This document shows, one piece after another, positions 18,369 to 27,866 of a DNA stretch of 64,000 nt. The stretch's first letter is position 1. Every line of letters starts with the position of its first letter. Source of the stretch: Rhodocyclaceae bacterium. GTDB lineage: Bacteria; Pseudomonadota; Gammaproteobacteria; Burkholderiales; Rhodocyclaceae. Position numbers and translations under genes: made by a program. The notes beneath the pieces are model-generated. The model was not told the DNA's origin and searched no databases. It saw only the letters and a list, made by a program, of their open reading frames with translations. The stretch covers positions 124,001 through 188,000 of the forward strand of contig JAUXXJ010000045.1 of assembly GCA_030681195.1 (NCBI GenBank), read 5' to 3'.

Positions 18369-18432
18369 GATTACAATGGACGCCAGATGATGACTGCCAA
18401 AACTATCGAAACGGCCAGCCTGGCTAATCACT
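18369..18432 (+). repeat. direct repeat, functional 5' end of algH (right copy)
   Basis: Partner of 17589-17652, offset 780 bp. It supplies the start codon and first 15 codons of the intact algH, and a TACAAT element at 18372-18377 that could act as a -10 box. Confidence 0.9.
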
Positions 18433-18977
18433 TTCTGATTGCCATGCCGGCCATGACCGATCCGAACTTTTCGCGGACCCTGACCTATGTGTGCGAGCAC
18501 AATGCCGAGGGCGCGCTGGGTATCATCATCAACCGGCCGATGGACATCAGTTTGGGCACGCTGTTCGAGCGCGTCAGCATGCCGCTGGCGCCTGGCCCGA
18601 ACCAGGTGCGCTATCACGAACTCCCGGTATTTTTCGGTGGCCCGGTGCAGACTGATCGCGGCTTTGTCCTGCATCGTCCGGCCGGCGAATGGCAGTCGAC
18701 CCTGAATGTCAGTCCCGAGATCGGCCTGACCAGTTCGCGCGATATCCTGCAGTCGATGTGCGACGAGGGCATGCCCGCCGAGGTGCTCGTCTCGCTCGGT
18801 TATGCCGGCTGGGCCGCCGGCCAGCTCGAATGGGAACTGTCGCAAAACGGCTGGCTGACGGTGGCGGCTGACCCGGACATCATTTTCAACCTGCCGCCCG
18901 AAGAACGGCTGCCGGCAGCCATGCAGTTGCTGGGCGTCGACTTCGCCAATCTCTCTGAGGTGGCTGGGCATGCTTGA
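18387..18977 (+). CDS. algH: YqgE/AlgH family protein
   Basis: A 196-residue member of the YqgE/AlgH family. Marks are [53 protein letters not shown] and the [14 protein letters not shown] block. The biochemical function is unresolved; the family is often encoded next to ruvX, as here (8-bp overlap). The gene opens an algH-ruvX-pyrR-pyrB-pyrX run. Its first 15 codons are duplicated 780 bp upstream, on the other side of VapBC, so its native upstream promoter has been separated from it. Confidence 0.95.
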   Translation: MMTAKTIETASLANHFLIAMPAMTDPNFSRTLTYVCEHNAEGALGIIINRPMDISLGTLFERVSMPLAPGPNQVRYHELPVFFGGPVQTDRGFVLHRPAGEWQSTLNVSPEIGLTSSRDILQSMCDEGMPAEVLVSLGYAGWAAGQLEWELSQNGWLTVAADPDIIFNLPPEERLPAAMQLLGVDFANLSEVAGHA

Positions 18978-19419
18978 GTCGGAAACCGTGATGGCATTTG
19001 ATTTCGGCGAAAAACGGATAGGCGTGGCAATTGGCGAAACCCTGCTGGGCGAGGCGCGGGCGCTGGCGACGGTGGCTGAATCCGCCAACGACCGCCGCTT
19101 TACCGCGATTGCCAAATTGATCGCCGAGTGGCACCCCGCCCGTCTGGTCGTCGGCCTGCCGCGCCATGCGGATGATGCCGAACACGAATTCGCTGCCCGC
19201 TGCGAACGCTTTGCGCGCCAGCTCGAAGGCCGCTACCACCTGCCGGTTGAACGGGTGGATGAACGCTATTCGTCCGCGATTGCCGAGTCACAATTGACCG
19301 GTGACAAACGTGACCGCAAGGCGCGTCTCGATGCCGAAGCCGCCGCCGTTATTTTGCAAGCCTGGTTGGATCAACGTCATGCCCTCACCTCAATCTCTCC
19401 CTCTGCCCTCTGCCACTGA
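18970..19419 (+). CDS. ruvX: Holliday junction resolvase-like RuvX (YqgF)
   Basis: A 149-residue RNase H-fold protein involved in pre-16S rRNA 5' end processing and possibly recombination. The N-terminus [16 protein letters not shown] carries the first catalytic aspartate, then [11 protein letters not shown], the [10 protein letters not shown] block and the terminal [18 protein letters not shown] second possible start (ATG 18991, MAFDFG) lies eight residues in. It overlaps algH by 8 bp and pyrR by 41 bp, typical of a translationally coupled operon. Confidence 0.95.
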   Translation: MLESETVMAFDFGEKRIGVAIGETLLGEARALATVAESANDRRFTAIAKLIAEWHPARLVVGLPRHADDAEHEFAARCERFARQLEGRYHLPVERVDERYSSAIAESQLTGDKRDRKARLDAEAAAVILQAWLDQRHALTSISPSALCH

Positions 19420-19894
19420 GTTGCTGCAGCAGCTGGCGGCCTTAATGCGGCCGCGCATTACGCCGAATACCGTGCTGGTCGGCATCCACAGCGGCGGCGT
19501 CTGGGTGGCCGAAGCCCTGCATCAGTCCCTCGGTTTGGCGACGCCGCTGGCGACCCTCGATGTCTCGTTCCATCGCGATGACCATCACATCGGCAATGGC
19601 CTGAAAGCCGGCGGGCGGGCCTCGCATTTGCCCGATGATGTGGCCGGCGCGCATCTGATTCTCGTCGATGATGTGCTCTACACCGGCCGCACGATTCGCG
19701 CTGCGCTCAACGAGCTGTTCGACTACGGCCGTCCGGCGCAGGTGGAGCTGGCCGTGCTGGTCGATCGCGGTGGCCGCGAGTTGCCGATTGCCGCGACGTA
19801 TTGTCCCCATGCGCTGCCCCTGCCGGCAAGCCAGAGTCTTGATCTCTGTCGCGATGAAGATGGCACCCTGGCCTTCGAACTGAGCGAAAAATGA
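19379..19894 (+). CDS. pyrR: PyrR pyrimidine operon regulator / uracil phosphoribosyltransferase
   Basis: A 171-residue PRT-fold protein with the PRPP loop [17 protein letters not shown], the [13 protein letters not shown] region and DRGGRELPI. In Gram-positives PyrR attenuates pyr transcription. In proteobacteria it is often kept in front of pyrB, where regulatory and salvage roles are inferred. The start at ATG 19379 lies inside the end of ruvX. Its stop overlaps the pyrB start (ATGA). Confidence 0.93.
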   Translation: MPSPQSLPLPSATELLQQLAALMRPRITPNTVLVGIHSGGVWVAEALHQSLGLATPLATLDVSFHRDDHHIGNGLKAGGRASHLPDDVAGAHLILVDDVLYTGRTIRAALNELFDYGRPAQVELAVLVDRGGRELPIAATYCPHALPLPASQSLDLCRDEDGTLAFELSEK

Positions 19895-20883
19895 TCCCGA
19901 ACGTCCAAGCCAATCCGCAACTGAACAGCCACGGCGAACTGATCCACCTGCTGTCGATCGAAGGACTGTCGCGCGAGATTCTGCACAACATCCTCGACCG
20001 CGCCGAGCCCTTCACGGCAGTGGCCGAGCGCGAGGTGAAGAAGGTGCCGCTGCTGCGTGGCAAAAGCGTGTTCAATCTGTTCTTCGAGAACTCGACGCGC
20101 ACGCGCACCACCTTCGAGATTGCCGCCAAGCGCCTGTCGGCGGACGTCATCAACCTCAACATCAACACCTCATCGGCGGCGAAGGGCGAGAGCTTGCTCG
20201 ACACGGTGGATAACCTCGCGGCGATGCAGGCCGACATGTTTGTCGTGCGCCATGCATCGAGCGGCGCGCCTTACCTGATCGCGCAGCATCTCGCGGCGAC
20301 CGGGCGCGATCACATCCATGTCGTGAATGCCGGCGACGGGCGCCACTCGCACCCGACGCAGGGTCTGCTCGACATGTACACGATTCGCCATTACAAAAAG
20401 GATTTCACGCCGCTGACCGTGGCGGTGGTCGGCGACGTCCTGCATTCGCGCGTGGCGCGCAGCCAGTTGCATGCGCTCGTGACCCTCGGGGTGCCGGAGA
20501 TTCGTCTGGTCGGCCCGCGCACCCTGCTGCCGGCGGCGGCGGCGCAGATGATTCCCGGCGCGCCGCTGCGCGTCTGCAATGATCTGGCCGATGGGTTGCG
20601 CGGGGCCGATGTCATCATGATGCTGCGCCTGCAGAACGAGCGCATGAATGGCGCGCTGCTGCCGAGTACGCAGGAATACTTCAAGTCCTGGGGGCTGACG
20701 CCGGAAAAACTCGCGCTCGCCAAGCCCGACGCCATCGTCATGCACCCGGGGCCGATGAATCGCGGTGTCGAGATCGACTCGTCGGTGGCGGATGGCCGGC
20801 AGGCGGTGATCCTGCCGCAGGTTACGTTCGGGATTGCCGTGCGCATGGCGGTGATGAGCATGCTGGCGGGGGGAGCACAATGA
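19891..20883 (+). CDS. pyrB: aspartate carbamoyltransferase catalytic subunit
   Basis: Condenses carbamoyl phosphate and aspartate in de novo pyrimidine synthesis. The 330-residue protein has the carbamoyl-phosphate loop [35 protein letters not shown], the [12 protein letters not shown] block and a C-terminal [12 protein letters not shown]. The N-terminal extension before HLLSIEGLS fits the class A ATCases of pseudomonads and betaproteobacteria, which form a dodecamer with an inactive dihydroorotase rather than with PyrI. The gene overlaps pyrX by four bases, consistent with that complex. Confidence 0.97.
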   Translation: MIPNVQANPQLNSHGELIHLLSIEGLSREILHNILDRAEPFTAVAEREVKKVPLLRGKSVFNLFFENSTRTRTTFEIAAKRLSADVINLNINTSSAAKGESLLDTVDNLAAMQADMFVVRHASSGAPYLIAQHLAATGRDHIHVVNAGDGRHSHPTQGLLDMYTIRHYKKDFTPLTVAVVGDVLHSRVARSQLHALVTLGVPEIRLVGPRTLLPAAAAQMIPGAPLRVCNDLADGLRGADVIMMLRLQNERMNGALLPSTQEYFKSWGLTPEKLALAKPDAIVMHPGPMNRGVEIDSSVADGRQAVILPQVTFGIAVRMAVMSMLAGGAQ

Positions 20884-22169
20884 AGATTGCCATTCAGAAC
20901 GGCCGCGTCATTGACCCGGCCAGCGGGCTCGACCAGCCGACCAACGTCTATGTCGCCGACGGCAAAATTGTCGGCGTTGGCGAGACGGCACCCGGTGGCT
21001 TCCGCGCCGAAGGTGTGCTCGATGCCAGCGGCTGCATTGTCTGCCCCGGCCTGATCGACCTCTCGGCGCGCCTGCGCGAACCGGGTTTTGAATACCGCGC
21101 CACGCTCGAATCGGAAATGGCCGCTGCCGCTGCCGGTGGCGTGACGCGGCTGGTTTGCCCGCCCGATACCGATCCACCGCTCGACGAGCCGGGCCTGGTC
21201 GAAATGCTCAAGCATCGCGCGCGTCAACCGGGGTTTGCGCATGTGCATCCAATGGGTGCCTTGACCATTGGCCTCGCCGGGCAGCGCCTCACCGAGATGG
21301 CGGAACTGGCCGAGGCCGGTTGCATCGCCTTCGGGCAGGCCAACCACAGCATCATTGATACCCAGGTGCTGATGCGCGCCATGCAGTACGCGGCCACGTT
21401 TGGCTTCAGCGTCTGGCTGCAGCCGCAGGATGCACACCTCGCCAAGGGCGGCGTCGCCCATGAGGGAGCGGTGTCGGCGCGCCTCGGTCTGGCCGGTATC
21501 CCGGTGATTGCCGAGACCGTCGCGCTGGCCACCTACCTGCAACTGGCGCGCGAAACCGGCGTGCGACTGCATATCCGCCGTCTCTCCTCGGCGGCCGGGC
21601 TGGCGCTGATTCGTGCGGCGCGTGCCGACGGGCTGGCGGTGACCTGCGATGTCACGGTCAACCACATTCATTTGTGCGACGACCACATCGGCTTCTTCGA
21701 CCCGCACACCCGCCTCGATCCGCCCTTGCGCAGCGCCGCCGACCGGGATGCGCTGGCGGCCGGGCTGGCCGATGGCAGCATCGATGTGCTCTGTTCTGAC
21801 CATACGCCCGTGGATGACGATGCGAAGCAGGTGCCGTTTGCCGAAGCCGAGACCGGCGCAACCGGGCTGGAACTGCTGCTGCCGCTGACGCTGCAATGGG
21901 CGGCTGATAGCGGTGTGCCGTTGCCCAAGGCGCTGGCGCGCATTACCGCCGATCCTGCCCGTATCATCGGGATTGACCGCGGCTGCATCAAGCCCGGCGT
22001 GCCGGCCGACTTGTGCGTCTTCGATCCGCAGGGCAGTGTGACCGTCAGTCGCGAACGGCTCAAGAGCCAGGGCAAGAACACCCCCTTCCTCGGCCGCCAA
22101 CTGCCCGGTGAGGTGCGCTATACCCTGATCGACGGCCACATGGCCTTCTCTGCGGATCGTCTGCTATGA
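20880..22169 (+). CDS. pyrX: inactive dihydroorotase-like subunit of ATCase
   Basis: A 429-residue amidohydrolase homologue directly coupled to pyrB. The metal-binding HxH that active dihydroorotases carry before LREPG is replaced: the sequence reads [13 protein letters not shown]. The enzyme is therefore expected to be non-catalytic and to act as the structural partner of ATCase, as in Pseudomonas. Other family features are kept, such as [20 protein letters not shown] and the C-terminal composite domain FDPQGSVTV. The N-terminal composite domain contains IVGVGETAP, overlapping a 24-bp repeat copy. An active pyrC would have to be elsewhere. Confidence 0.93.
   Translation: MKIAIQNGRVIDPASGLDQPTNVYVADGKIVGVGETAPGGFRAEGVLDASGCIVCPGLIDLSARLREPGFEYRATLESEMAAAAAGGVTRLVCPPDTDPPLDEPGLVEMLKHRARQPGFAHVHPMGALTIGLAGQRLTEMAELAEAGCIAFGQANHSIIDTQVLMRAMQYAATFGFSVWLQPQDAHLAKGGVAHEGAVSARLGLAGIPVIAETVALATYLQLARETGVRLHIRRLSSAAGLALIRAARADGLAVTCDVTVNHIHLCDDHIGFFDPHTRLDPPLRSAADRDALAAGLADGSIDVLCSDHTPVDDDAKQVPFAEAETGATGLELLLPLTLQWAADSGVPLPKALARITADPARIIGIDRGCIKPGVPADLCVFDPQGSVTVSRERLKSQGKNTPFLGRQLPGEVRYTLIDGHMAFSADRLL
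20966..20989 (+). repeat. 24-bp dispersed repeat, copy 8 (inside pyrX)
   Basis: 20/24 matches, GTTGGCGAGACGGC subtype, translated as IVGVGETA. The local protein family often has similar residues here, so part of the match may be ancestral. Confidence 0.6.
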
Positions 22170-22504
22170 GCGGCATCGTGATCTTCAAATCCGCCGCCTG
22201 CGCGGATGTCATCTACTTCAGCGATGTGTCGAAGCGCATGATGGAATTGATGGGCAAGGACGTTACCGACCAGGGCATCGTTACCGTCGAGCAACTGCCT
22301 GATGCCATTGCACGACTCAAGGCCGCCATTGAGGCCGACAAGGCCGCGCATCGCCGGCAGATTCAGGAAGACGAACTGGGGTCCGAGGCGGATGGCAAGG
22401 GCGGCACACGGCCACACGTCACGCTGACGCAGCGGGCGCTGCCTTTGCTGTCAATCCTGGAAGAATCCCTGAAGGAACAGAAGTCCGTCGTCTGGGGCGT
22501 CTGA
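22166..22504 (+). CDS. DUF1840 domain protein
   Basis: A 112-residue cytosolic protein of the DUF1840 family. It starts GIVIFKSAACADVIYFSDVSKRMMELMGK and ends in a conserved VTLTQRALPLLSILEESLKEQKSVVWGV helix. No function is established. It overlaps the pyrX stop by four bases and closes the pyr operon. Confidence 0.85.
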   Translation: MSGIVIFKSAACADVIYFSDVSKRMMELMGKDVTDQGIVTVEQLPDAIARLKAAIEADKAAHRRQIQEDELGSEADGKGGTRPHVTLTQRALPLLSILEESLKEQKSVVWGV

Positions 22505-22509
22505 ATCGA

Positions 22510-23085
22510 TCAAAAGAGTTCGATCTCGCCACCCGAACTTTCGATTTCCTTCATGCGCACTGCCATGTAGGTATCGAGCGCCTCTTTGACAGTCGCGCCC
22601 TTCAGCACGGAATCAAACATCGCGCGCTCTTCGACCATGGTGTACTTGGCGAGAATTTCGTCCTGCAAAGCTTTCCATTGCTGCGGGTTGTAGAGGCGCT
22701 TTTGATCGATGACCAGACTGGAGAGACCGGACAGGCCATGGCAGACGTGGTCAAGCCGTTGTGCCAGCTTGTCGTAGAACTGGAAGGCGACGATGGCGTG
22801 GTGCACCTTGCTGGTCACGAGACGGGTGTTGTCCTGGATCTCGGCCTTGACCAGGCCATTGCCAATCGTGTCGGGCAGGGTGTCAATCGCGGCCTCGATC
22901 AGCTGCAGCGTATCCGCCAGGGAGGTAAAGGTTTCCGTCAACACATCGACCGAACTGTTGGAATCCTTCATCGCGGCCTCGACCTGGCCCGCAGCCAGTT
23001 CGAGCATCAGGACGGTTTCGCGAACCTGGCTCCAATCCAGATCCGGCGCGTGAGCGCGCGTACCGCGTGCGACTTCAATGTTCAT
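22510..23085 (-). CDS. helical-bundle protein, CheZ-like in pattern
   Basis: A 191-residue, strongly helical protein without signal peptide or membrane segments. The segment HHAIVAFQFYDKLAQRLDHVCHG resembles the FQFQD-type helix of CheZ-related phosphatases and of other chemotaxis-associated bundles. The C-terminus EIESSGGEIELF also recalls the terminal peptide by which CheZ binds its target. This is inference from pattern only. It is downstream of metH and the 23134-23610 gene on the same strand. Confidence 0.6.
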   Translation of the reverse strand: MNIEVARGTRAHAPDLDWSQVRETVLMLELAAGQVEAAMKDSNSSVDVLTETFTSLADTLQLIEAAIDTLPDTIGNGLVKAEIQDNTRLVTSKVHHAIVAFQFYDKLAQRLDHVCHGLSGLSSLVIDQKRLYNPQQWKALQDEILAKYTMVEERAMFDSVLKGATVKEALDTYMAVRMKEIESSGGEIELF

Positions 23086-23133
23086 GTTGTTTGACTCCCC
23101 GAAATACAGGGCATCATGATAAACCCTTCGCGT

Positions 23134-23610
23134 TCAGTGTGGGGCTTCACCGCGGCCAATGAAGGAGATTGGGAACACGGTCTCACTGTCGGCGCTGCGA
23201 GCCGGCATGCTGGCGTAGTCGGGCATCTGCTCGGTGGCGATACCTGCCCCCTTGACCAGATGCTGGATCAGAATCTGGATCTGCTCCTCGTACCACTTGC
23301 TATCGACACGGGTCGGCATGAAGCGCAATTCACGCACGCTATCGGGCACGTCGGCCGGCTCGATGCGCTCGTTGGCGGCGTAGGCATTCGAGAAAAACGG
23401 GCCTGCGATAAAGCGCATTAGCCAGTTGCCGGGCCCCTTGTCAGCATTGGGCTCGATGATGAAGATGCGCGCGCCCTCCGCCGTCTGGGCCTCGTCTTCA
23501 ATCGCTTCGGAGAAGACCGGCATGGCGCAGAAAGTGGCTTGCTGCTTTTGTGTGGCAAGGGTGACGGCTTCCTGAAAGGATAGGCGGCCGTCGTTTTCTG
23601 CGTCATTCAT
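23134..23610 (-). CDS. protein of unknown function
   Basis: A 158-residue cytosolic protein that I do not recognise. GGAG lies six bases before the ATG at 23610 (MNDAENDGRLSFQEAV). Visible segments are IFIIEPNADKGPGNWLMRFIAGPFF, a run of acidic residues and a predicted helix EEQIQILIQHLVKGAGIA. There are no metal-binding clusters. It follows metH by 16 bp and precedes the helical-bundle gene, so the three may be co-transcribed. Confidence 0.65.
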   Translation of the reverse strand: MNDAENDGRLSFQEAVTLATQKQQATFCAMPVFSEAIEDEAQTAEGARIFIIEPNADKGPGNWLMRFIAGPFFSNAYAANERIEPADVPDSVRELRFMPTRVDSKWYEEQIQILIQHLVKGAGIATEQMPDYASMPARSADSETVFPISFIGRGEAPH

Positions 23611-23626
23611 CTTCGTCTCCTGGCGG

Positions 23627-26600
23627 TCAGAGTAGGGGGGCGAGCCATTTTTCGGCTTCTGCAAGCGGGTAATTGGTGCGCTTTGCCCAATCTTCAAGCT
23701 GGTCACGGCCAATTTTTGTGACGGCAAAGTATTTGGCCTGCGGATGGGCAAAGTAGAAGCCGGAGACGGCAGCCGCAGGCATCATCGCGAAGTTTTCGGT
23801 CAGGTCGATGCCGGCGTTGGCCGTGGCATCGAGCAGCTCGAACAAGCCCTTCTTAACGGTATGGTCAGGGCAGGCCGGGTAGCCGGGTGCCGGGCGAATG
23901 CCCTGATACTTTTCGGCGATCAAGTCATCCAGCGCCAGACCTTCGTCCCTGCCATAGCCCCAGTCGTCGATGCGCACGCGCTCGTGCAGCCATTCGGCCG
24001 CGGCTTCAGCGAGACGGTCGGCGAGTGACTTGAGCATGATGGAACGGTAGTCATCATGCTGTGCCGCGAATTCCGCGAGCTTGGCTTCGATGCCGATGCC
24101 GGCAGTGACGGCGAAGGCGCCGATGTAATCCGCCGTTCCCTTCGGGGCAATGAAGTCGGCCAGACAGAGGTTGGCCTGATCGCTCGGCCGTTCGTGTTGC
24201 TGGCGCAGGCCATGCCAGGTCATCAGGGTCTTGCTGCGCGATTCGTCGGCATAGATTTCGATGTCGTCGCCGACGCTATTCGCCGGGAACAGGCCGAACA
24301 CGGCATTGGCGACCAACCACTGCTCATCAATGATCTGCTGCAGCATCGCTTGCGCGTCGGCAAACACCGAACGCGCCTGCTCGCCGACTTTGGCATCATC
24401 GAGCAGTTGCGGATAGCGACCGGGCAGGTCCCAGGTCTGGAAGAAGGGCGCCCAGTCGATGTAGTTGGCGAGGGTGGCGAGATCGATCTTGCACAGCGGC
24501 CGCAGGCCGGGGCGGCGCGGCGGGAAGGGCTTGTAATCAAGCTTGGCTTGGTTGGTTTGTGCAGCAGCGAGTGTCAGCAGTTTCACGCCCTGCTTGCTGG
24601 CGTGCTGTTCGCGCAGCTTGGCGTAGTCGGCGGCGATTTCTACCTGATAGCCGGCGGCCTGATCAATTGACAGCAGTTTGGTGACGACGCCAACCGCACG
24701 TGATGCGTCCGGCACATAGACGACGGTGCCGTCGTAGTTGGGCGCAATCTTGATGGCAGTGTGGGCGCGGCTGGTGGTAGCGCCGCCGATCAGCAGCGGC
24801 ACCGTAAAGCCCTGCCGTTTCATCTCGGCGGCCACATGGCTCATTTCTTCCAGCGAGGGCGTGATCAGGCCGGAGAGGCCGACCACATCGGCCTTGTGCT
24901 CTTTTGCTGCGGCAAGGATCTTGTCGGCGGCGACCATCACGCCGAGGTCGACGATCTCGTAGCCGTTGCAGGCCAGCACCACGCCGACGATGTTTTTGCC
25001 GATGTCATGCACGTCGCCCTTGACGGTGGCGAGGACGATCTTGCCCTTCGCCGCCGCGCCGGTGCGCAGCTTTTCTTCCTCGATGTAGGGCACGAGATGG
25101 GCGACGGCCTGCTTCATGACGCGCGCCGATTTCACCACCTGTGGCAGGAACATCTTGCCCGCGCCGAACAGATCGCCGACGGCGTTCATGCCTGCCATCA
25201 GCGGGCCTTCGATGACATGCAGCGGCGGCTTGCCATTGGCGGCGAGTGCCGCGCGGCATTCTTCGGTGTCGGCGACGACGTATTCGGTAATGCCGCGCAC
25301 CATGGCGTGTTCGAGGCGCTTCTCGACCGGCCATTCGCGCCACGCCAGATCGACGACCTGCTCCCTGGCGCTGCCTTTCACCGAGGTGGCGAACTCCACC
25401 AGCGTATCGCCGGCACCGGGTTTGCGGTTGAGGACGACATCCTCGACCACATCACGTAATTTCGGCTCGATCTGGTCATACACGCCAAGCTGGCCGGCAT
25501 TGACGATGCCCATGGTGAGGCCGGCCTTGATCGCGTGATAGAGGAAGACGGTGTGGATCGCTTCGCGCACCGGCTCGTTGCCACGGAACGAAAAGCTCAC
25601 ATTCGAGATGCCGCCGGAGATATTGGCGTGCGGCAGATTGGCGCGAATCCAGCGGCAGGCTTCGATGAAATCGACGGCGTAGTTGTCGTGTTCGGGAATG
25701 CCGGTGGCAATCGCAAACACGTTCGGATCGAAGATGATGTCTTCGGCCGGGAAGCCGTCGCCGACCAGCAGATCGTAGGCGCGCTTGCAGATGTCGATCT
25801 TGCGCTGGTAGGTGTCGGCCTGACCGGCTTCGTCAAAGGCCATGACGATGACGGCCGCGCCGAGGCGGCGGGCTTCGCGGGCCTGCTTGAGGAATTTCTC
25901 CTCGCCTTCCTTCATCGAGATCGAGTTGACGATGCCCTTGCCTTGCGCGCACTTGAGGCCGGCCTCGATCACTTCCCATTTCGACGAATCGAACATCAGC
26001 GGCACGCGCGAAATATCCGGCTCGCTGGCGATCAGGTTGGTGAAGCGCACCATGGCGGCTTGGCCATCAAGCATCGCCTCGTCCATGTTGATGTCGACCA
26101 CCTGTGCGCCGCCTTCGACCTGCTGGCGCGCGACGGTCAGCGCGTCGTCAAGGCGGCCTTCAAGAATCATCTTGGCGAAGGCGCGCGAGCCAGTGACGTT
26201 AGTGCGTTCGCCAACGTTGACGAACAGGGAATCGGCGCCGATGTTGCAGGGCTCCAGTCCGGCAAGTCTTAATGAAAAGTCGGCGCTGGCGGGACGGCGC
26301 GGGGCGATGTTTTTCAGCGCATCGGCGATGGCCTTGATGTGGTCGGGCGAGGTGCCGCAGCAACCGCCGGCGATATTCAGCAGGCCGTCGCGTGCCCAGC
26401 CCGCCAGCTCGTCGGCGAGCATCTGCGGTGTTTCGTCGTAGCCGCCAAAGGCGTTGGGCAGGCCGGCATTCGGGTGGGCCGAGACGAAGCAGTCGGCCAC
26501 GCGACCGATCTCCTCGACGTACTGGCGCAGCTCTTTCGCACCGAGTGCGCAGTTGAGGCCGAATGAAATCGGCCGCGCATGGCGCAGCGAATTCCAGAAG

Positions 26601-27286
26601 GCTTCTGCCGTCTGGCCGGAGAGTGTGCGGCCCGAAGCGTCGGTGATGGTGCCCGAGATCATGATCGGCCAGCGGCGCCCGGCCTGATCGAAGAAGGCTT
26701 CGATGGCGTAGAGCGCGGCCTTGGCGTTCAAGGTATCGAAGATGGTTTCAACCAGCAGGATGTCGGCGCCGCCCTCAACTAGGCCACGCGCGGCTTCCAT
26801 GTAGTCGGCGACCAGCGCATCGAAACTGACGTTGCGAAAACCCGGGTCGTTGACGTCCGGTGACAGGGAGCAAGTGCGCGAGGTCGGACCGAGCACGCCG
26901 GCGACAAAGCGCGGCTTCTCAGGCGTCGAATACTTGTCGGCCACCTCACGGGCGAGGCGCGCGCCGGCGACATTCAGCTCAAAGGCAAGGTCTTCCAGCC
27001 CGTACTCGGCCTGCGACACGCGCGTGGCGTTGAAGGTGTTGGTTTCGAGAATGTCGGCGCCGGCTTCCAGATACGCGGCATGGATGCCGCCGATGACGTC
27101 CGGCCGTGTCAGGCACAACAGGTCGTTGTTACCCTTGAGGTCCTTCGGGTGCTGCGCAAACCGTTGGCCACGGTAATCGGCCTCGACCAGATTGTGACGC
27201 TGTACCATGGTGCCCATGGCACCGTCGAGGATGAGGATGCGTTGCGCGAGGAGTTCACGCAATGAGTTGCTGCGGTCGGCTTGCAT
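23627..27286 (-). CDS. metH: cobalamin-dependent methionine synthase
   Basis: Transfers methyl from methyltetrahydrofolate to homocysteine through B12. The 1219 residues cover all four modules: homocysteine domain (about 1-325, zinc cysteines in [12 protein letters not shown] and [12 protein letters not shown]), pterin domain (about 345-630, [13 protein letters not shown]), B12 domain ([12 protein letters not shown] with axial histidine near residue 760) and AdoMet reactivation domain ([12 protein letters not shown]). Length equals the E. coli enzyme. A perfect 24-bp repeat copy is translated as RRPASADF at residues 330-337, exactly in the linker between the first two modules. No cobalamin riboswitch was seen upstream. 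Confidence 0.97.
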   Translation of the reverse strand: MQADRSNSLRELLAQRILILDGAMGTMVQRHNLVEADYRGQRFAQHPKDLKGNNDLLCLTRPDVIGGIHAAYLEAGADILETNTFNATRVSQAEYGLEDLAFELNVAGARLAREVADKYSTPEKPRFVAGVLGPTSRTCSLSPDVNDPGFRNVSFDALVADYMEAARGLVEGGADILLVETIFDTLNAKAALYAIEAFFDQAGRRWPIMISGTITDASGRTLSGQTAEAFWNSLRHARPISFGLNCALGAKELRQYVEEIGRVADCFVSAHPNAGLPNAFGGYDETPQMLADELAGWARDGLLNIAGGCCGTSPDHIKAIADALKNIAPRRPASADFSLRLAGLEPCNIGADSLFVNVGERTNVTGSRAFAKMILEGRLDDALTVARQQVEGGAQVVDINMDEAMLDGQAAMVRFTNLIASEPDISRVPLMFDSSKWEVIEAGLKCAQGKGIVNSISMKEGEEKFLKQAREARRLGAAVIVMAFDEAGQADTYQRKIDICKRAYDLLVGDGFPAEDIIFDPNVFAIATGIPEHDNYAVDFIEACRWIRANLPHANISGGISNVSFSFRGNEPVREAIHTVFLYHAIKAGLTMGIVNAGQLGVYDQIEPKLRDVVEDVVLNRKPGAGDTLVEFATSVKGSAREQVVDLAWREWPVEKRLEHAMVRGITEYVVADTEECRAALAANGKPPLHVIEGPLMAGMNAVGDLFGAGKMFLPQVVKSARVMKQAVAHLVPYIEEEKLRTGAAAKGKIVLATVKGDVHDIGKNIVGVVLACNGYEIVDLGVMVAADKILAAAKEHKADVVGLSGLITPSLEEMSHVAAEMKRQGFTVPLLIGGATTSRAHTAIKIAPNYDGTVVYVPDASRAVGVVTKLLSIDQAAGYQVEIAADYAKLREQHASKQGVKLLTLAAAQTNQAKLDYKPFPPRRPGLRPLCKIDLATLANYIDWAPFFQTWDLPGRYPQLLDDAKVGEQARSVFADAQAMLQQIIDEQWLVANAVFGLFPANSVGDDIEIYADESRSKTLMTWHGLRQQHERPSDQANLCLADFIAPKGTADYIGAFAVTAGIGIEAKLAEFAAQHDDYRSIMLKSLADRLAEAAAEWLHERVRIDDWGYGRDEGLALDDLIAEKYQGIRPAPGYPACPDHTVKKGLFELLDATANAGIDLTENFAMMPAAAVSGFYFAHPQAKYFAVTKIGRDQLEDWAKRTNYPLAEAEKWLAPLL
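26275..26298 (+). repeat. 24-bp dispersed repeat, copy 9 (inside metH)
   Basis: A perfect 24/24 copy, antisense to metH, translated as RRPASADF between the homocysteine and pterin modules. Confidence 0.95.
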
Positions 27287-27391
27287 GCGGGATAGTGGCT
27301 AACTGATTGAATGGGCACGAAGTCTAGCATCCGCCCCCGACTGGCCTGTCGGTACATATTTAGCAATGTGCGCGAGAAATAAGTAAAACTG

Positions 27392-27419
27392 TTGCTCCAA
27401 TAAAAAGGTCTGTTATATT
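27392..27419 (+). promoter_or_regulatory. possible sigma-70 promoter for the rhodanese gene
   Basis: TTGCTC and TATATT separated by 16 bases, about 54 bp before the ATG at 27473, in the AT-rich part of the metH/rhodanese divergent gap. No experimental support. Confidence 0.4.
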
Positions 27420-27472
27420 TCCCACCTCGCAAGTCTGTCTTTCACTCACCTCGTGCGCAGGAGAATCACATC

Positions 27473-27865
27473 ATGGAACACCTCGTCCCCAAGGAAGCCG
27501 CCCAATTTCTTCACGACAACCCCAAGGCGCTGTTCATCGACTGCCGTAGCGAGATGGAATTCCTTTTCGTCGGCCATCCGGCGGGTGCCATGCACGTGGC
27601 CTGGAACGACGGCCCGGACTGGGATGTGAATCCCCACTTCGTCGGTGAAGTGAAGAAGCTCGCCGGTCATACGCATGATCGCCCGGTGGTGCTGATCTGC
27701 CGTAGCGGCAACCGCTCGGTAGATGCCGGCAATACCCTTGAGCAGGCCGGCTTCACGCGCGTCTATAACGTCCTGCACGGCTTCGAGGGCGAACTCAATG
27801 ACCATCACCATCGCGGCAGCGAGAACGGCTGGCGCTTTGATGGCCTGCCGTGGGAACAGTGCTGA
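27473..27865 (+). CDS. rhodanese-like sulfurtransferase
   Basis: A 130-residue single rhodanese domain with substrate-binding FIDCRSEMEFLFVGHPAGAMHV and the active-site loop CRSGNRSVDAG, whose cysteine would carry the persulfide. An unusual feature is the VAWNDGPDWDVNPHFV insert after the second strand. It is a lone gene, divergent from metH and convergent with pirin. No signal peptide is present, so it is cytosolic. Confidence 0.92.
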   Translation: MEHLVPKEAAQFLHDNPKALFIDCRSEMEFLFVGHPAGAMHVAWNDGPDWDVNPHFVGEVKKLAGHTHDRPVVLICRSGNRSVDAGNTLEQAGFTRVYNVLHGFEGELNDHHHRGSENGWRFDGLPWEQC

Positions 27866-27866
27866 T

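Noticed and set aside
17127..19115. 662-codon minus-strand open frame across vapBC, algH and ruvX
   Set aside because: Shadow frame; the plus strand has recognisable coupled genes with ribosome sites.
20391..22139. 582-codon minus-strand frame opposite pyrB/pyrX
   Set aside because: Antisense to clear pyrB and pyrX; no family resemblance.
27287..27472. Possible cobalamin riboswitch upstream of metH
   Set aside because: The 186-bp divergent gap lacks a B12-box-like sequence and is too short for a full riboswitch plus promoter.
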